Numbered from the stretch's first letter, positions 51,360 through 60,546 are shown. The stretch is 64,000 nucleotides of DNA from Litoreibacter roseus (GCF_009811795.1 NZ_BLJE01000001.1:186001-250000), one strand, 5' to 3'. Notes: generated by a model from the letters alone, not told the origin. Translations and numbers: made by a program.

Positions 51360-52364
51360 ATGACACTGAAGCTTACGCTTTTGGCGACGGCCAGCGGTGT
51401 GCTGATTGCCAGCAACGTAGGGGCCACCGAACTTAAGATGCAAACGTTCCTTGGAGCAAACGCTTCAACGACAAAGGCCTTTGAGGCGATGGCTGCCCGT
51501 TTGAAAGACGAAACCAGCGGCGAAGTTGCGATCACAGTATTACCAGGTGGCGCAGTTGTGGGCGCGGGCGAGACGATTGATGCCATCCAAAACGGATTGC
51601 TAGACGGGCAATACACGGCGCCTAGCTACTTTGCTGGCAAGGATGCAGCTCTTGGTGTGCTGGGCGATACTCTGGCCGCTTATCCGGATAGCGCAACGCG
51701 AGACCGCTGGTTCACCGAGGGCGGCGGTTTGGAATTGGCACGAGCCCTTTACGCCAAGTACGACATGCATCTTGTTTGTCCCGTCTATTGGCCGCCCGAG
51801 CAAATTCCGTCGAAGGTCGAAATCGGTTCGGTTGCCGATCTGGACGGGATTAAGATGCGGGCACCGGGTGGTCTGGCGTCTGATCTGCTCAGCCGGGCCG
51901 GGGCCGCATTGGTAACAATGGGCGTCGGCGAAAGTGTCACGGCGATGGAAACCGGCGTGCTTGATGCGACCGACCTCGCGAATGTTGCGTTAAATGTGGC
52001 CTTGGGCATGCACAATCAAGCTAAGTATTCGGTGCTTGCTCGTCATTCTATGGCGGTGACCGAGATGTCGGTGTCAATGGACAAGTGGACTGCGCTGTCA
52101 TCTGAAAACCAGCAGAAATTCGAAGCTGCCTGCAACGCAATGTCCGCAGAATTGCAAACGACGCTAAGCGACGAAGACGCCGCCGCCGAAGCAACAGCCA
52201 CAGATGATCTGGGCGTGACATTCGTTGCATTTGGGGATGAGGACGCTTCTAAGTTTCGTGCCATGACGAACGAAGTCTGGGCGGACTGGGGGGGCAAATC
52301 CGCTGATGCTCAGGCGGTGGTCGACAGCCACAAAGCATTCATGGCTACGATCGGATTGGATTGA
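51360..52364 (+). CDS. TRAP transporter substrate-binding protein DctP
   Basis: A 334-residue protein with signal peptide (MTLKLTLLATASGVLIASNV, cleavage after GAT) and the DctP fold: TELKMQTFLGANASTTKAF, GEVAITVLPGGAVVGAGETI, DLDGIKMRAPGGLASDLLSR (the R-x-P-G segment with the substrate-binding arginine), GVGESVTAMETGVLDATDL. It captures a carboxylate-type ligand in the periplasm. GGGAGGAAAAA precedes the ATG at 51360, which is chosen over 51345. The ligand is unknown, but the neighbours point to a keto or amino acid. Confidence 0.92.
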   Translation: MTLKLTLLATASGVLIASNVGATELKMQTFLGANASTTKAFEAMAARLKDETSGEVAITVLPGGAVVGAGETIDAIQNGLLDGQYTAPSYFAGKDAALGVLGDTLAAYPDSATRDRWFTEGGGLELARALYAKYDMHLVCPVYWPPEQIPSKVEIGSVADLDGIKMRAPGGLASDLLSRAGAALVTMGVGESVTAMETGVLDATDLANVALNVALGMHNQAKYSVLARHSMAVTEMSVSMDKWTALSSENQQKFEAACNAMSAELQTTLSDEDAAAEATATDDLGVTFVAFGDEDASKFRAMTNEVWADWGGKSADAQAVVDSHKAFMATIGLD

Positions 52365-52378
52365 TCTGTCCTGAGGCT

Positions 52379-52406
52379 AAGGGGGCGGCGTTCGGATCGA
52401 CCCCTT
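52379..52406 (+). promoter_or_regulatory. Hairpin between dctP and dctQ genes
   Basis: AAGGGG (52379-52384) pairs with CCCCTT (52401-52406), followed by TTGGGAGCC. Such hairpins after the binding protein gene can stabilise its mRNA end and lower expression of the permease genes. The stem is only six pairs, so the call is weak. Confidence 0.4.
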
Positions 52407-52419
52407 TTGGGAGCCATCA

Positions 52420-52911
52420 ATGACACTACTGGACCGTTTTGCCCTTTGGTTCGGCCGCATGACGGCATGGTGCTTTGCCGCGATCATTCTGGTCATGGTC
52501 TACGAAGTCACCGCTCGGTACGGGTTCAATGCTCCGACCACGTGGGCGCACGAGGCATCCGTTCTGCTGGCCTCTTTCGGTTTTGTGTTTGGCGGTGCCT
52601 TCTGCATGGCAGAGGGCACCCATATGCGGATCTCTTATCTCGTAGACAAGCACGCCGGGCTGGCGCGAATTTCTGATGCGCTAAGTCTCACGGCGGGAGC
52701 TGTCTATCTTGCGGGTCTTTGCTATGCAGCGTGGCGCATGGCGGAAAAGGCACTTTGGCGTTTTTCGATTTCCGGGGCATGGGATCCGGAGCGGTCGGGA
52801 AGCACGCTAAATTCGCCTTTGCCTGCCTACCTTAAGGCGCTTCTGTTCGTCGGTTGCCTGCTCTTCTTGTCGCTGGTTTTGCAGCGTATGATCCTGCGGC
52901 GTAAACCTTGA
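52420..52911 (+). CDS. TRAP transporter small permease subunit DctQ
   Basis: A 163-residue protein with four hydrophobic helices: MTAWCFAAIILVMVYEVTAR, HEASVLLASFGFVFGGAFCM, LSLTAGAVYLAGLCYAAWRM and LKALLFVGCLLFLSLVLQRM. The TWAHEAS and MAEGTHMRI segments are typical of DctQ. GGGAG lies 9 bases before the ATG. Its stop overlaps the DctM start (TGATG). Confidence 0.9.
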   Translation: MTLLDRFALWFGRMTAWCFAAIILVMVYEVTARYGFNAPTTWAHEASVLLASFGFVFGGAFCMAEGTHMRISYLVDKHAGLARISDALSLTAGAVYLAGLCYAAWRMAEKALWRFSISGAWDPERSGSTLNSPLPAYLKALLFVGCLLFLSLVLQRMILRRKP

Positions 52912-54227
52912 TGGACATCGGAACGCTCACCCTTCTGATCATTGGTGCCATGGCGGTCATGTTGATGATGGGGGTCCCGCTGGCCTTTGTTTCTGGCTCG
53001 ATTGCGGTGGTTTTAACTGTCACTCAATTCGGCTGGAATGCGCTTTTTGTTGTCGGTAGCCGTACGGTAGAATTCCTAGACAGCTTTGCGCTTATCGCCG
53101 TGCCGATGTTCGTCATTATGGCCTCGATCATGGAAAAATCCGGCGTCGCAGGCGATCTCTACCGCGCGTTCCATGTGTGGGCAGGCGGGTTGCGCGGGGG
53201 CATCGGGGTGGTGACCACGTTTGTTGCCGTTCTGCTGGGGGCCACCACCGGCATAATCGGCGGAGAGATCGTGCTGCTGGGTCTGATTGCCCTGCCGCAG
53301 ATGCTTAAGCTTGGGTACGACAAGAAACTTGCCATCGGCACGATTACCGCTGGCGGGAGCCTAGGCACGATGATCCCGCCGTCGATTATCCTGATCTTCT
53401 ACGGGCTGACGGCGGAGGTTAGTATTTCACATTTGTTTCTGGCCACACTGATGCCGGGCCTGATGTTGGCGGCGTTCTACATCGCCTATATTCTGATCCG
53501 ATGCGGATTGAACCCCGCGATGGGGCCGCCTTTGAGCGCCGAAGAGCGCAACATGGCATTTGCAGAAAAGCTTCGGCTTTTCGGCGGTGTTGCCTTGCCA
53601 ATGCTGGTGGCGGGTGGGGTGCTTGTTTCAATCTATGCCGGGTTTGCCTCCATCACGGAAAGTGCCGCTCTTGGAGCGTTTGGTGCCGCAATCGCGGCTT
53701 GGGTCCGTGGTCGCTTCAGTTTCGAAATGCTGTGCGATGTTCTCGTGCAGGCATTGCGTACGTGCGGCATGGTGTTCTGGCTGGTGTTCGGAACCAACGC
53801 ACTTATCGGCGTCTACAACCTCATGGGGGGCATCGACTTTGCCCGGGAAATGCTGGGGGGCGTCTCCGATGAGCCAGCTATCATTCTTGGCGTGATGATC
53901 GGGGTATTCATCCTGCTTGGTTTCTTCATCGACTGGATCGGCATCCTGTTCCTGACAATGCCGGTGTTTCTCCCTGTCGTGACATCCACCGGTTACGACC
54001 CGATCTGGTTCGGCATCGTCTTTAACCTGTCCATGCAGATCGCGTATCTGACGCCACCCTTTGGACCGGCGTGTTTCTATCTCAAAGGGGCTGCCCCGTC
54101 TGACGTTACGCTGCCGGATATCTTCGCCGCGCAATGGCCGTTTATCGGCATCCAGATTGTCGCCCTGATTACCGTTGTGCTCTGGCCGGGCCTTTCATTG
54201 TGGCTTCCTCAATTGGTTTACGGGTGA
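52911..54227 (+). CDS. TRAP transporter large permease subunit DctM
   Basis: A 438-residue protein with about 12 membrane helices and the DctM pattern: LMMGVPLAFVSGSIAVVLT, ALIAVPMFVIMASIMEKSGV, TTGIIGGEIVLLGLIALPQM, GGSLGTMIPPSIILIFYGLT, YLTPPFGPACFYLKGAAP. It forms the sodium-coupled transport channel together with DctQ. The ATG at 52911 overlaps the dctQ stop and is preferred to the TTG at 52908. Confidence 0.94.
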   Translation: MDIGTLTLLIIGAMAVMLMMGVPLAFVSGSIAVVLTVTQFGWNALFVVGSRTVEFLDSFALIAVPMFVIMASIMEKSGVAGDLYRAFHVWAGGLRGGIGVVTTFVAVLLGATTGIIGGEIVLLGLIALPQMLKLGYDKKLAIGTITAGGSLGTMIPPSIILIFYGLTAEVSISHLFLATLMPGLMLAAFYIAYILIRCGLNPAMGPPLSAEERNMAFAEKLRLFGGVALPMLVAGGVLVSIYAGFASITESAALGAFGAAIAAWVRGRFSFEMLCDVLVQALRTCGMVFWLVFGTNALIGVYNLMGGIDFAREMLGGVSDEPAIILGVMIGVFILLGFFIDWIGILFLTMPVFLPVVTSTGYDPIWFGIVFNLSMQIAYLTPPFGPACFYLKGAAPSDVTLPDIFAAQWPFIGIQIVALITVVLWPGLSLWLPQLVYG

Positions 54228-54233
54228 TCTGAC

Positions 54234-56261
54234 ATGGCTGATGCTTCGATTCTTGATACGCTTCCCCGACCTCAGACGAACCGGTTGAGTGGCAAGGATC
54301 ATCTGGCGCTTCTTGAGCAGATGATGCTGATCAGGCAGTTCGAAGTGCGCGCCAAGGAATTGTTCCTGAAGGGTGTGATCAAAGGAACGGCGCATTCGTC
54401 GGTCGGGCAGGAAGCGATTGCTGTTGGTGCGTGCCATGCCCTCGAACCGCACGACTTTCTTCTGACACATCACCGTGGCCATGGTCATACGATCGCCAAG
54501 GGTGCCGACATCGGACGGATGTTTGCAGAGCTGATGGGCAAGGCCGAGGGTTATTGCGGTGGCATCGGGGGATCGATGCACATCGCGGATTTTGATCTCA
54601 ATATACTGGGGGCCAATGGGATCGTCGGTGCAGGCATGGGCCTTGGCACCGGGGCAGCGCTGGCCGCAAAGCTACGGGGTGACGGATCGGTTGGGATTGC
54701 ATTTTTCGGGGACGGTGCTTCGAACGAGGGGATATTCCATGAGGCGATGAACCTATCTGCACTCTGGAAACTGCCGCTGATCTTCTTTTGCGAGAACAAC
54801 CAATACGGCCTGACCACCCCCACAGAAAGTGTGATCGCGGGGCAGGGGATCGCAGCGCGGGGCGATGCCTACGGCATTCCCAATACCGTGATTGATGGAA
54901 ACGCACCAGTCGCGGTCTTTGATGCGGTAGAGAAGGCTGTCTTGCGTGCCAGAGCAGGCAACGGACCTACTTTGATCGAAGCGATGACTTATCGCTGGGA
55001 CGACCATTCGATGCGCGCCAACCTCGCGGGTTATCGGACAGAAGCGGAAGAGGCGGGCTGGCGTATTCGTGATCCAATTACACGGCAGCGCGCGCTTGTA
55101 CTGGATGCGGGCGAGACTGACGAAGGTGGTATCAAAGCCTTGCAAGCGAGTGTGAACGCGACTGTCGAGGACGCGATCAAGTGGGCCTCGAATTTGACTG
55201 AACCCGAACTTCGAGGCGCCATGCAAATGGTCAAGGTCCCTCCCCAAACGGACAGTCGGGCGGAGCCCCCAGCAAGCACCCGTGCACTGACTTACAAGAT
55301 GGCAATCAACGAAGCCTTTCATCAGGAGATGGCGCGCGATGAAACGGTGATCCTGATGGGGGAAGATGTCGGTCCGGTCGGTGGTATCTTCGGCACCACT
55401 GCGGGACTGCACGAAACCTTTGGATCTGAACGGGTGCGCGACGTGCCGATTGCCGAAGGCGTTCTTGCAAACTGCGGGGTTGGCGCGGCGCTCCGTGGCT
55501 ACCGACCAATCATTGAAATCCAGCTTTTCGATTTTGTCACTCTGATGATGGATGCAATCGTCAATCAGGCCGCAAAGGCGCGCTTTATGCTGGGCGGAAA
55601 GGCCCGCGTGCCTATCGTGTTTCGCGGACCCCAAGGGGCGGGTATCCGGCTCGCCGCACAACACACACAATCGTTGGAAATGCTCTTCGCAAATGTGCCG
55701 GGGCTGGAGGTCTATGCGCCTGCCTCTGCCTACGACGCAAAAGGTCTGATGGCTGCGGCTGTTCGATCTGACAACCCCGTTGTCTTTCTCGAGCATAAAC
55801 TGCTGTATCTCGGGGCAGAGGCACCTGTCCCTGAAGAGCCGTATCAAATTGCTCCCGGAAAGGCGCGTGTCGTCCGCTCCGGAACGGATTGCACGGTCAT
55901 TGCCACCTTGGCGATGGTCGAAAGGGCTCAACAGGCAGCTGAGCGGCTGGAAGGCAAAGGCATCAGCGTCGAAGTCATCGACCCACGCACAATTAAACCG
56001 CTCGATATGGCGGCAATTCTAACATCTGTACGGAAAACCAATCGTGCTGTTGTGGTCCACGAGGCCCCGCTTTTTGGCGGTTTCGGCGGAGAGATCGCGG
56101 CCAGCATCATGGAAGAGGCTTTCGACTGGCTCGACGCGCCTGTTGTTCGCGTGGGCGCTCCTGAAATGCCAGTTCCCTACAATGATCGACTTGAGCGGGA
56201 TTACATGCCCGATGCTCGCGATATCGCAACAGCAATCGAAGCCGTCTGTTACAGGAGTTAG
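54234..56261 (+). CDS. Fused E1 alpha-beta subunit of a 2-oxo acid dehydrogenase complex (ThDP-dependent)
   Basis: The 675-residue protein joins the alpha half (residues 1 to about 340) and beta half (347-675) of a pyruvate/acetoin/branched-chain type E1. The thiamine-diphosphate motif is GDGASNEGIFHEAMNLSALW with CENNQYG at its end (159-188); TTPTESVIAGQGIAARGDAY follows. The beta half has VILMGEDVGPVGGIFGTTAG, LPIAEGV-type segment FDVPIAEGVLANCGVGAALR and HEAPLFGGFGGEIAASIMEE. No E2 or E3 gene lies in the operon, so it must pair with a chromosomal E2/E3 or work without them. It starts 6 bases after dctM. Confidence 0.9.
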   Translation: MADASILDTLPRPQTNRLSGKDHLALLEQMMLIRQFEVRAKELFLKGVIKGTAHSSVGQEAIAVGACHALEPHDFLLTHHRGHGHTIAKGADIGRMFAELMGKAEGYCGGIGGSMHIADFDLNILGANGIVGAGMGLGTGAALAAKLRGDGSVGIAFFGDGASNEGIFHEAMNLSALWKLPLIFFCENNQYGLTTPTESVIAGQGIAARGDAYGIPNTVIDGNAPVAVFDAVEKAVLRARAGNGPTLIEAMTYRWDDHSMRANLAGYRTEAEEAGWRIRDPITRQRALVLDAGETDEGGIKALQASVNATVEDAIKWASNLTEPELRGAMQMVKVPPQTDSRAEPPASTRALTYKMAINEAFHQEMARDETVILMGEDVGPVGGIFGTTAGLHETFGSERVRDVPIAEGVLANCGVGAALRGYRPIIEIQLFDFVTLMMDAIVNQAAKARFMLGGKARVPIVFRGPQGAGIRLAAQHTQSLEMLFANVPGLEVYAPASAYDAKGLMAAAVRSDNPVVFLEHKLLYLGAEAPVPEEPYQIAPGKARVVRSGTDCTVIATLAMVERAQQAAERLEGKGISVEVIDPRTIKPLDMAAILTSVRKTNRAVVVHEAPLFGGFGGEIAASIMEEAFDWLDAPVVRVGAPEMPVPYNDRLERDYMPDARDIATAIEAVCYRS

Positions 56262-56264
56262 TCT

Positions 56265-56666
56265 ATGCCCAAACGCCGTGTCATTGTCCCCCAAGGTATG
56301 GAGAATATCTACAAGACGTATCATTATGCCCCCGGGATCTTGATCGGCGAGACGCTTTACTGCTCCGGTCAGGTTGGCCGCGATGCCGATCTGAATGTCG
56401 TGGAAGGGGTCGAGGCGCAATACACCCAAGCTTTTGAAAATATGGGCAAGGTTCTCGCTGCCGCAGGCGCCGAATGGGATGATGTCGTGGAACTCGAAAG
56501 CTGGTTTGCCCCCGACATGGGCGATCTACAAACGTTCATGGCGGTAAAGGACCGGTTCTTTACGAACCTTTATCCCACATGGACGGGCTTTGCGGTGAGG
56601 GGGTTTTCGATGCCGGGCATCATCGTCGAAATAAAATGCAAGGCTATCCTTGGCCTCACGTCATGA
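56265..56666 (+). CDS. RidA family protein (enamine/imine deaminase)
   Basis: A 133-residue protein of the YjgF/YER057c/UK114 fold, with ILIGETLYCSGQVGRDADLN, QYTQAFENMGKVLAAAGAEW, VVELESWFAPDMGDLQTFMA, and a C-terminal arginine in GFAVRGFSMPGIIVEIKCKA, which fits the substrate-binding arginine region. RidA proteins hydrolyse reactive enamines and imines from amino acid breakdown. Its place in a keto acid operon suggests that an amino or imino compound is a pathway intermediate. It starts three bases after the E1 stop and overlaps the aldolase start. Confidence 0.9.
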   Translation: MPKRRVIVPQGMENIYKTYHYAPGILIGETLYCSGQVGRDADLNVVEGVEAQYTQAFENMGKVLAAAGAEWDDVVELESWFAPDMGDLQTFMAVKDRFFTNLYPTWTGFAVRGFSMPGIIVEIKCKAILGLTS

Positions 56667-57445
56667 GCCGCGACCTCAAATCCTTGCTCGCCCGTGATCA
56701 AACGACGCTAGGCACTTGGACACAGATCGCCGCACCTGAATTGATTGACCTGATCGGGCTGAACGGCTTTGCCTTCACGATCATTGACTGTCAGCATGGC
56801 CCGTTTGGCTTGGAAACTGCGGAAAAACTCGCGAGGGCGGCGGATGCCAATGACATCGCCTGCGCGATCCGTCTGCCGACCAACGATCCCGTTGAGATCA
56901 TGAAGGCACTCGATGCCGGCATTCGCCACGTGGTGATCCCCAATCTCGGGACGGCCCAAGAAGCGGAGCGTGCGGTAGCCGCAACCCGTTTCGGACCGCA
57001 AGGCTTGCGCGGGGCCTGCCCATGTTGCCGTTCGGGCGGTCATTTTATTCGCAACTGGAAAGAGTATGTTGCCGCAGAAGAAGTGCGGGTCGGCGCTATT
57101 GCCTTGGTCGAAACGGCGACAGGGGTCGAAAACATCGAAGCGATCGTACAGGTGCCGGGCTTAGCCGCATTGATGTGCGGACCATTCGATCTATCGGTCT
57201 CAATGGGGTTTCAAGGTGACTGGCGCTCACCAGAGGTTCTTCAGGCAGTCGAGTATATGGTCGCTGCCGCTATCGCCGTGGATTTGCCAGTGATGATGCC
57301 TGTGTTTTCACCCAACAAAGAAGAAGCAAAAGACCTGATCGAGCATTGGCGCGGCAAAGGCGTTACAACCTTTGTTGTCGGCTCTGACAAGATACTTATC
57401 GCAGATGCGTTTGCACTTTGGACAGAGAACCTCGCTGGCCGATAA
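56663..57445 (+). CDS. HpcH/HpaI family aldolase (class II 2-keto acid aldolase)
   Basis: A 260-residue TIM-barrel aldolase. LLARDQTTLGTWTQIAAPEL, FTIIDCQHGPFGLETAEKLA (the H near the active site), RHVVIPNLGTAQEAERAVAA, VRVGAIALVETATGVENIEA (the metal-binding glutamate), and LAALMCGPFDLSVSMGFQGD (the metal-binding aspartate) follow in the usual order. It cleaves 4-hydroxy-2-keto acids to pyruvate and an aldehyde, or related compounds. The start at 56663 overlaps the RidA stop (ATGA) and so decides the start over 56579. It is the last gene of the operon. Confidence 0.9.
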   Translation: MSRDLKSLLARDQTTLGTWTQIAAPELIDLIGLNGFAFTIIDCQHGPFGLETAEKLARAADANDIACAIRLPTNDPVEIMKALDAGIRHVVIPNLGTAQEAERAVAATRFGPQGLRGACPCCRSGGHFIRNWKEYVAAEEVRVGAIALVETATGVENIEAIVQVPGLAALMCGPFDLSVSMGFQGDWRSPEVLQAVEYMVAAAIAVDLPVMMPVFSPNKEEAKDLIEHWRGKGVTTFVVGSDKILIADAFALWTENLAGR

Positions 57446-57559
57446 CTTAACCTAGCGGACTCGAGGCCTCCATCGCGGGAATTTTACGTCTTCGCCCAGC
57501 GGTTTCTCTGCGGGTGGCAATTCGTGAAAGCTTTGGTGTTATTGAGCTAACGCCCTGAC

Positions 57560-58186
57560 ATGTCCAAAGTACGGGTTATGATGAACGAACTTCCCCGATA
57601 TGTCCTATGGCGACGGATCGATGTTGATGGCATGGACGCGTGCTCTGTCAGCCAATCCGATGAAGGGTATGTAACCTCGGGCGTGGCCGTCTATTTGGCC
57701 GAGAACGGTCCGGCGCGGGTTTCTTACGAAGTCACCTGCGACTCTGAATGGCGTAGCAGATCGGTCCGTGTGAGCGGCTGGATTGGAAGGTCCAGGATAT
57801 CTCTCACCCTTTCTCGATCTTCGGGCACAGGCTGGAGCGTCAACGGCGAGAGGTTACACGGAGTTGATGATCTTCAGGATATTGATCTCGGGTTTACTCC
57901 AGCGACCAACACAAATGCGCTGAAAAGACTTCGGCTGGCAAATGGAACAGCGACTGAAACAACGGCACTTTGGTTGGACGTTAAAGACTGGCGTTTCAAG
58001 CCGTTAAGGCAAGTCTATCGGCGTGTCTCCGACACTGTGTATGAGTACTCTTCGCCATCCCATGATTATCATACCGAGCTTACTGTCGACGGGTTCGGCA
58101 TCGTTCGCTCTTATCCTGAGTTGTGGGAGGCAATATCGCACCCTGCTCCACGTCTCGACGGGGCAAGTGAAGTTCGCTTCACCTGA
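57560..58186 (+). CDS. Putative glycolipid-binding domain protein (DUF1089)
   Basis: A 208-residue protein with LPRYVLWRRIDVDGMDACSV, SVRVSGWIGRSRISLTLSRS, WSVNGERLHGVDDLQDIDLG, FTPATNTNALKRLRLANGTA, VYRRVSDTVYEYSS and FHTELTVDGFGIVRSYPELW-like end, which is the pattern of the Pseudomonas PA1994-like putative glycolipid-binding family. Its shape is a beta-barrel like a lipoprotein localisation factor; the true ligand is unknown. The start at 57560 or the ATG at 57578 are both possible. It stands alone between the aldolase and the VPLPA-CTERM gene. Confidence 0.8.
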   Translation: MSKVRVMMNELPRYVLWRRIDVDGMDACSVSQSDEGYVTSGVAVYLAENGPARVSYEVTCDSEWRSRSVRVSGWIGRSRISLTLSRSSGTGWSVNGERLHGVDDLQDIDLGFTPATNTNALKRLRLANGTATETTALWLDVKDWRFKPLRQVYRRVSDTVYEYSSPSHDYHTELTVDGFGIVRSYPELWEAISHPAPRLDGASEVRFT

Positions 58187-58406
58187 CATTCAGGCAACCC
58201 CAGATCAACCAATCGTCATAATGCTGGTAGTCATATTCATATCCGAATGCGCACTTCCCCATGACTTCTCTGACTGCCTAGTCTTTGTATCCAACGATGA
58301 AAACGCAGGCGGTTCCGATTGCGGGGGGACAGCGGGGTGAAAACGTCCTTGCCTCAGCCCATAGCTCTGTCCACCGTCGGATAGAAATTTGGATTGGGGA
58401 ATACTA

Positions 58407-59438
58407 ATGGAACGCTGGATCACTACACTTTGCGCCGTCGCATTGCTTGGCTTCGCGGCGGTATCAGACGGTCATGCTGCGACCTTGCTGATCGGCAACA
58501 CCGAAACCTCTTCGATTGTGCAGATCGACACGGAAACATCAGAGGTTAAGGAGTTCATCGCGGCAGGTAGCGGGGGATTGATCAGCCCGGATGATCTGAC
58601 CTACGGGCCAGATGGCAATCTCTATGTATCCAGCGGCACCAACACGACCGGTCAGATCCTGAAATATGATGGCAAGACGGGTGCCGCTCTTGGTGTATTC
58701 GCCGAAACGCCGGGGCTGCGCCGCCCCTACGGTGTGGCCTTCGGGCCGGATGGATACATGTACGTCTCAAGCTTCCGGAGCGACGAGATTTTGCGCTTCG
58801 ATGCCGAAACCGGGGACTTTTTCGATGTCTTCGCCGCAGGCGATGGCACAATGGACGGATTGAACGGTCCAAACGACCTGCTTTTTACCGAGGACGGCCG
58901 GCTGTTGGTAACGACCCAAGGCAGCGTGGCGGATGCCAGCGGCGAAATCAGCTTTGAATTCGACAGCCAAGTGCTGGCCTACGATATTGAAACAGGCGTC
59001 GGCGAGGTTTTTGTTCAGCAGCCATCTCCGTCGCCTGACAGCTTCGGTTTCGTGAGTTTCTTGGGACTGACCATCGGCCCGGACGATCTGCTCTATACCA
59101 GCGACTTCGCGAATGGCATTCGCGTTTATGATCCGTTTACCGGAACGCTATTGGACGAGCTGGACACAAACTTTACCGGCACCACACCGTCAGGAAACTT
59201 TATCGGTAACTTGGCTTTCCTCGAAGAGGATCTCTTCTTTGTGGGCTTTGACCTGAACAATGGTGACCTCGGAAGCCTGTTGCTTGCGACGGATGGCGCG
59301 CCGGACGTTTTCCTGACTGACGCGCTGCTGCAGCGCCCAATCGGGCTGACCGTGATGCCACAACCGATCCCGCTGCCTGCATCACTGCCATTGTTGTTTG
59401 CGGGACTAATCGCTCTGCGTGGCCTGCGCCGACGTTGA
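58407..59438 (+). CDS. Beta-propeller protein with VPLPA-CTERM sorting tail
   Basis: The 343-residue protein begins with a signal peptide (ITTLCAVALLGFAAVSDGHA) and has NHL/SMP-30-like propeller blades (GGLISPDDLTYGPDGNLYVS, RRPYGVAFGPDGYMYVSSFR, LNGPNDLLFTEDGRLLVTTQ, TIGPDDLLYTSDFANGIRVY). The end PIPLPASLPLLFAGLIALRG plus LRRR is the VPLPA type of PEP-CTERM tail: a P-L-P-A motif, a membrane helix and an arginine cluster, which is recognised by an exosortase-like enzyme and anchors the protein at the surface. GGGGAATA precedes the ATG at 58407. Confidence 0.88.
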   Translation: MERWITTLCAVALLGFAAVSDGHAATLLIGNTETSSIVQIDTETSEVKEFIAAGSGGLISPDDLTYGPDGNLYVSSGTNTTGQILKYDGKTGAALGVFAETPGLRRPYGVAFGPDGYMYVSSFRSDEILRFDAETGDFFDVFAAGDGTMDGLNGPNDLLFTEDGRLLVTTQGSVADASGEISFEFDSQVLAYDIETGVGEVFVQQPSPSPDSFGFVSFLGLTIGPDDLLYTSDFANGIRVYDPFTGTLLDELDTNFTGTTPSGNFIGNLAFLEEDLFFVGFDLNNGDLGSLLLATDGAPDVFLTDALLQRPIGLTVMPQPIPLPASLPLLFAGLIALRGLRRR

Positions 59439-59489
59439 GAATTACACCTGCAGGGTTGCATGACTGGTGGAAGGTAGTTTCCGCCTGTT

Positions 59490-60332
59490 TCAGTTTTCGA
59501 TGAACGCCCTAATTGCTGAGGTATACTGTTCTGGCGCCTGGAAAGACGCGAAATGGCTGACATCGTCCAGAACCAAAAGATCAGCGTCGGGGATCGTTTC
59601 GGCAATTGCTTCTGCGTGCTCCATGAGGATCGCTTCGTCATGCTCACTCTGAACGACCAATGTTGGCACTGAGATGGTCGCGAGAGCTTCCATGCCACCC
59701 GGCTTCTCGGTACCCCACATCGCGGCAACGCCCCCCAAGAAGGTGTCAAAGTCATCTGACGTCCGTGACATCTCTGCGTAGTCTTTCGCCATCGCGTTGA
59801 CGTAAGTCCCAAAAACCTCGTTTGTCTCGACTGACGGATCGATCCCGGCCAAAGTCACGTTTCCAGCGTGGGCGAAATGGCTGGCAAGGCGATCCGGGGC
59901 GGTCACGGAAATGGTAAATCCTATATTGGCGCCATCAGACCAGCCAACCAGATGAACCCGATCAACACTCAGATGATCGAGCAGCGCCAGATAATCCTCG
60001 GCGAGCAGGTCGTAGGAATAGGCACTTCCATCATTCGTGGAGCGACCGTGCCCGCGCGTATCTGCAATTATAACCGTGTGATCGACTGACAGATCGGCAA
60101 CATGCGCCGCCCAGATATCGCCGTGGGCCAGACCGCCGTGAATCATCAGCAGGGGCGTGCCCTCGGCATCGCCGTAAACTGCATAATATATATCTATTCC
60201 ATTGACTGCGGCAGTCGCGGTCTCGGCCGCGCTTGGCATCGCGGGAACGTCCGGGATTGACGTCCAGCGCTCTTCTGCAGAACTCGTCCCGGCTGTCATG
60301 ATCAGCAAAACGGAGGATAGTTTTTTCAGCAT
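59490..60332 (-). CDS. Exported alpha/beta hydrolase
   Basis: A 280-residue protein with signal peptide (MLKKLSSVLLIMTAGTSSAE). LMIHGGLAHGDIWAAHVADL contains the HGG oxyanion loop, LVGWSDGANIGFTISVTAPD the nucleophile elbow with serine, and TLVVQSEHDEAILMEHAEAI the acid residue; the catalytic histidine is probably in LLVLDDVSHFASFQAP. AAGGAG lies 8 bases before the ATG. The substrate is unknown. It is convergent with the VPLPA-CTERM gene with 51 bases between. Confidence 0.85.
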   Translation of the reverse strand: MLKKLSSVLLIMTAGTSSAEERWTSIPDVPAMPSAAETATAAVNGIDIYYAVYGDAEGTPLLMIHGGLAHGDIWAAHVADLSVDHTVIIADTRGHGRSTNDGSAYSYDLLAEDYLALLDHLSVDRVHLVGWSDGANIGFTISVTAPDRLASHFAHAGNVTLAGIDPSVETNEVFGTYVNAMAKDYAEMSRTSDDFDTFLGGVAAMWGTEKPGGMEALATISVPTLVVQSEHDEAILMEHAEAIAETIPDADLLVLDDVSHFASFQAPEQYTSAIRAFIEN

Positions 60333-60546
60333 TACCAGTCTCCTTTGTATTGGATCAACTGTAGGATCGGAGTTTCACAACCGGCAACACGAAACACCGT
60401 ATTGCCGTACGGTTGTCCATCCAAACCCCTTTCGAAGTAATACTTTGCTCAATATGTCGGCGATCAGGCGACCTAGCAGATGGGCGTTTCTTGCTTCGAT
60501 GTTTTGCGGTCCACCTATTAAGGCCGCGCCGAACTCTGCTGCTTTA

